From Lachnospiraceae bacterium 10-1 (GTDB lineage: Bacteria > Bacillota > Clostridia > Lachnospirales > Lachnospiraceae), in the NCBI GenBank assembly GCA_000403495.2, contig KE159799.1, positions 242,190 to 306,189 on the forward strand: a stretch of 64,000 nt of DNA, in the 5' to 3' direction. Below are positions 62,210 to 64,000 of this stretch, piece after piece. Both the position numbers and the translations under genes were made by a program. Each line of letters begins with the position of its first letter. Position 1 is the stretch's first letter. The notes beneath the pieces were generated by a model. It worked only from the letters and a program-made list of their open reading frames with translations, was not told where the DNA came from and ran no database searches.

Positions 62210-63205
62210 TTATGAAAGCCACAAAATTTTGTTAAGATTTCTGCTGTAAAAGTAAACAGAATCTGCCAGGATCTCTTCTTCTGCCACCTGTGTTCTATTG
62301 ATATCCGTAACGATTCCACGTAAGGACTCCTGATCTGCCTCCGAATTTACCGGCACTAAAATCACCTCGTGGACAGAGCTTGGAAGTACATAAAAATCCT
62401 GCCCCAGCCTTTCTGAAAAATTTTTTAATACTTCCGGATACAGCATGCACGCGGCTCCATAAAGTTTTTTTCTATTTGTAAGCACATACATGGGAATCTT
62501 TTCCTTTCCGGTATTTGCGCTCATCTGGTCAATCAAATCATCAATCCAGCTTTCGTCAAATAATTCCCTGTTATCTCCCAATCTGGCATCTTCGATGTCC
62601 TGTCTTATTCCCTCTGAAAGAATTTCTTTCATCACATCTGCCATATTAGTAATCATATCCGGATATAGCAATGGAGTATTTTTAAATGAGACTTCCATAA
62701 GCTCTTCTACCTTTGTCCCCCACCTCTCCATATGACCGTTGTTCACTAAAATAGTGGCCTTTCCATGAAAAGGCTCTTCATTAACCGTATAATAAAATAC
62801 AATTGCCAGGTCGTGAAACCGTTTGTAAGGTATCGTTTTCAGCAGTTCTTTGTTTTTTCCGGCATGAATCAATTTAAAGGCAAGCCTTTCTTTGGCTTTT
62901 TCAAAGAAAACAAAATTGGATAAATCTAAATCTTTACCAAATTCCGCTGTTTGAAATTCCCTCAACAAATCATCTGAGATTTTCTGCACTTCACTCTCTG
63001 TTATATCCTTTTTATAATAATTATTAATATAAATTGTAGGGGATGTGGTGCGCCTTACATGTTTTGCAATAATGCCTGTTAATTCAATGCCATTGTTCTT
63101 TTTTACGCAATGTGAAAATACTTTATAATCAGATCCAAGTTTTTCCTGAAGATTTTTTAGAATTGCCTGTGTAAATGATGTGAAATCAATAGATGTGTGG
63201 TTCAT
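62210..63205 (-). CDS. DUF5688 protein
   Basis: The 331-residue soluble protein belongs to a family abundant in Lachnospiraceae. It shows the repeated-domain feel of that family, with TIYINNYYKKDITESEVQKI, YYTVNEEPFHGKATILVNNG and LPSSVHEVILVPV. No catalytic motif is evident and its role is unknown. An AGAGGT site precedes the ATG, and the gene lies just after the efp terminator. Confidence 0.82.
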   Translation of the reverse strand: MNHTSIDFTSFTQAILKNLQEKLGSDYKVFSHCVKKNNGIELTGIIAKHVRRTTSPTIYINNYYKKDITESEVQKISDDLLREFQTAEFGKDLDLSNFVFFEKAKERLAFKLIHAGKNKELLKTIPYKRFHDLAIVFYYTVNEEPFHGKATILVNNGHMERWGTKVEELMEVSFKNTPLLYPDMITNMADVMKEILSEGIRQDIEDARLGDNRELFDESWIDDLIDQMSANTGKEKIPMYVLTNRKKLYGAACMLYPEVLKNFSERLGQDFYVLPSSVHEVILVPVNSEADQESLRGIVTDINRTQVAEEEILADSVYFYSRNLNKILWLS

Positions 63206-63249
63206 TAATTACCTCTCTCTTTCCTTATAACGATTAGCCAGTAACAAAA

Positions 63250-63276
63250 AAAGACAATGAAAAATTCATTGTCTTT
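63250..63276 (-). terminator. Terminator after efp
   Basis: A perfect 12-base-pair stem (AAAGACAATGAA 63250-63261 with its complement 63265-63276, 3-base loop) runs straight into T residues on the minus strand, 30 bases past the efp stop. Confidence 0.92.
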
Positions 63277-63305
63277 AAGGCTTTTATTGATTGAACGTAT
63301 GAAAT

Positions 63306-63863
63306 TTATACTCTGGAAAGGTATTCGCCTGTCCTGGTATCAATTTTGATCACATCATGCATCTCAACGAATAAAGGTACGTTTACATTTGCTCCTGTTT
63401 CCACTGTAGCAGGCTTTGTTGCACCTGTTGCAGTATCACCCTTAAATCCAGGTTCCGTGTCAATGATCTCCAGTTCAACAAATAAAGGAGGTTCCACTGA
63501 AAATACACTGCCATTATGGGAACAGATCTTTACCATTTCGTTTTCTTTTACAAATTTGAGAGCATCACCTACTGCCTCAGCATTTAATGCAATCTGATCA
63601 TATGTTTCAACGTCCATGAAATTATACAGTTCTCCGTCTGAATATAAGTACTGCATATCTTTTCTATCAATACGTGCCTGTGGGCACTTTTCAGTAGGCC
63701 TGAAAGTTTTTTCCACTACGCCGCCACTCTTGATGTTTTTCAGTTTGGTTCTGACAAAAGCTGCTCCTTTACCAGGTTTAACATGCTGAAACTCGATGAT
63801 CTGATAAACATTATTATCCAGCTCAATCGTAATACCATTCCTGAAATCACCTGCAGAAATCAT
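63306..63863 (-). CDS. efp: Elongation factor P
   Basis: EF-P (185 residues) relieves ribosomes stalled at polyproline. The three-barrel fold is clear: KOW-like N-terminus with the modification loop [11 protein letters not shown] (Lys32 at its tip), the central OB domain ([15 protein letters not shown]), and the C-terminal OB domain with [17 protein letters not shown] and a [10 protein letters not shown] end. GAGGAGG precedes the ATG. Confidence 0.97.
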   Translation of the reverse strand: MISAGDFRNGITIELDNNVYQIIEFQHVKPGKGAAFVRTKLKNIKSGGVVEKTFRPTEKCPQARIDRKDMQYLYSDGELYNFMDVETYDQIALNAEAVGDALKFVKENEMVKICSHNGSVFSVEPPLFVELEIIDTEPGFKGDTATGATKPATVETGANVNVPLFVEMHDVIKIDTRTGEYLSRV

Positions 63864-63904
63864 AAAATATTCCTCCTCAAATTTTCACGTTATAATTCTT
63901 TACC

Positions 63905-63933
63905 AGTTTAATATAAAAAATGATATTTTTCAA
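63905..63933 (-). promoter_or_regulatory. Promoter for efp
   Basis: TTGAAA (63928-63933) and TAAACT (63905-63910), read on the minus strand, have 17-base spacing, about 40 bases before the efp start. Confidence 0.6.
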
Positions 63934-63959
63934 CCACTTTCTTGGGATTCTACAAAAAA

Positions 63960-64000
63960 CTATCCTATCTTGGCAAGAAGAAAATCTATTGCTTCCAGAT
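63960..64000 (-). CDS. C-terminal end of an unidentified gene
   Basis: The last bases of the window read, on the minus strand, as LEAIDFLLAKIG then a TAG at 63960-63962, which looks like a real helical C-terminus. Too little is present to name it; a type II dehydroquinase or a peptidase would fit common efp neighbours, but that is a guess. Confidence 0.35.
   Translation of the reverse strand, partial: LEAIDFLLAKIG

Overview
The window looks like chromosome of a low-GC Gram-positive clostridium, most likely Lachnospiraceae. The support is clostridial gene content (single-chain glycyl-tRNA synthetase, era / YqzL-like / recO, DUF4317, DUF4349, DUF5688 and DUF4474 proteins, a giant dehydratase-activase-like protein), strong AGGAGG-type ribosome binding sites and TTGACA/TATAAT-type promoters. 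Family names come from recognising motifs and whole-sequence character by eye; no database search was run. Most of the window is ordinary vertical core genome, mainly on the minus strand.

Layout. 1-955: end-truncated carboxyltransferase. 1197-2483 (+): D,D-carboxypeptidase. 2489-15315 (-): a long housekeeping block, in transcription order DUF4349 lipoprotein, era, YqzL-like, recO, lipoprotein, glyS, alaS, then rpsU with its own promoter, a PF06541-type membrane protein, a second D,D-carboxypeptidase, a metallophosphoesterase, deoC, scpA and scpB. 15498-20543 (-): a four-gene operon of a rhomboid-like membrane protein, a truncated sigma-like protein, an unknown protein and an M16C metalloprotease. 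20808-26229 (+): the activase-like giant and a DUF4317 protein. 26256-32028 (-): EAL-HDOD regulator, small coiled-coil protein, glycogen debranching enzyme, chemoreceptor. 32231-39418 (-): HAD phosphatase, aroA, hflX, rluF-like, ligA, metA. 39531-41488 (-): GntR-controlled ABC exporter. 41685-43695 (-): MATE exporter and HAD hydrolase. 43775-44299 (+): small amidase.

44379-49959 holds a two-gene operon (patatin-like phospholipase plus a TPR / nucleotidyltransferase-like / DUF4125 fusion), divergent from a DUF4474 membrane protein and a metallophosphoesterase, then a bacteriohemerythrin. 50088-54941 (-) is a two-component system with a MacB/Bce-like ABC exporter, a typical antimicrobial-peptide sensing module. 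About 55.0-57.6 kb is the only clearly accessory stretch: a headless gene fragment, a group II intron 3'-end-like remnant, an orphan membrane protein, an arginase-like gene and the C-terminal stub of a large serine recombinase. From 57662 to the end (-) the core resumes: gdhA, an unknown protein, a Gfo/Idh/MocA oxidoreductase, an SH3 protein, tRNA-Arg(CCG), a DUF5688 protein, efp and the tail of one more gene.

Points most worth a second look: the patatin plus nucleotidyltransferase operon, whose parts resemble those of CBASS defence although neither belongs to the known CBASS families as far as I can tell; a tRNA-Arg gene whose leader and trailer are perfectly complementary; the rhomboid / sigma-like / M16C operon; and a structured mRNA leader that can hide the ribosome binding site of the DUF4349-era operon.
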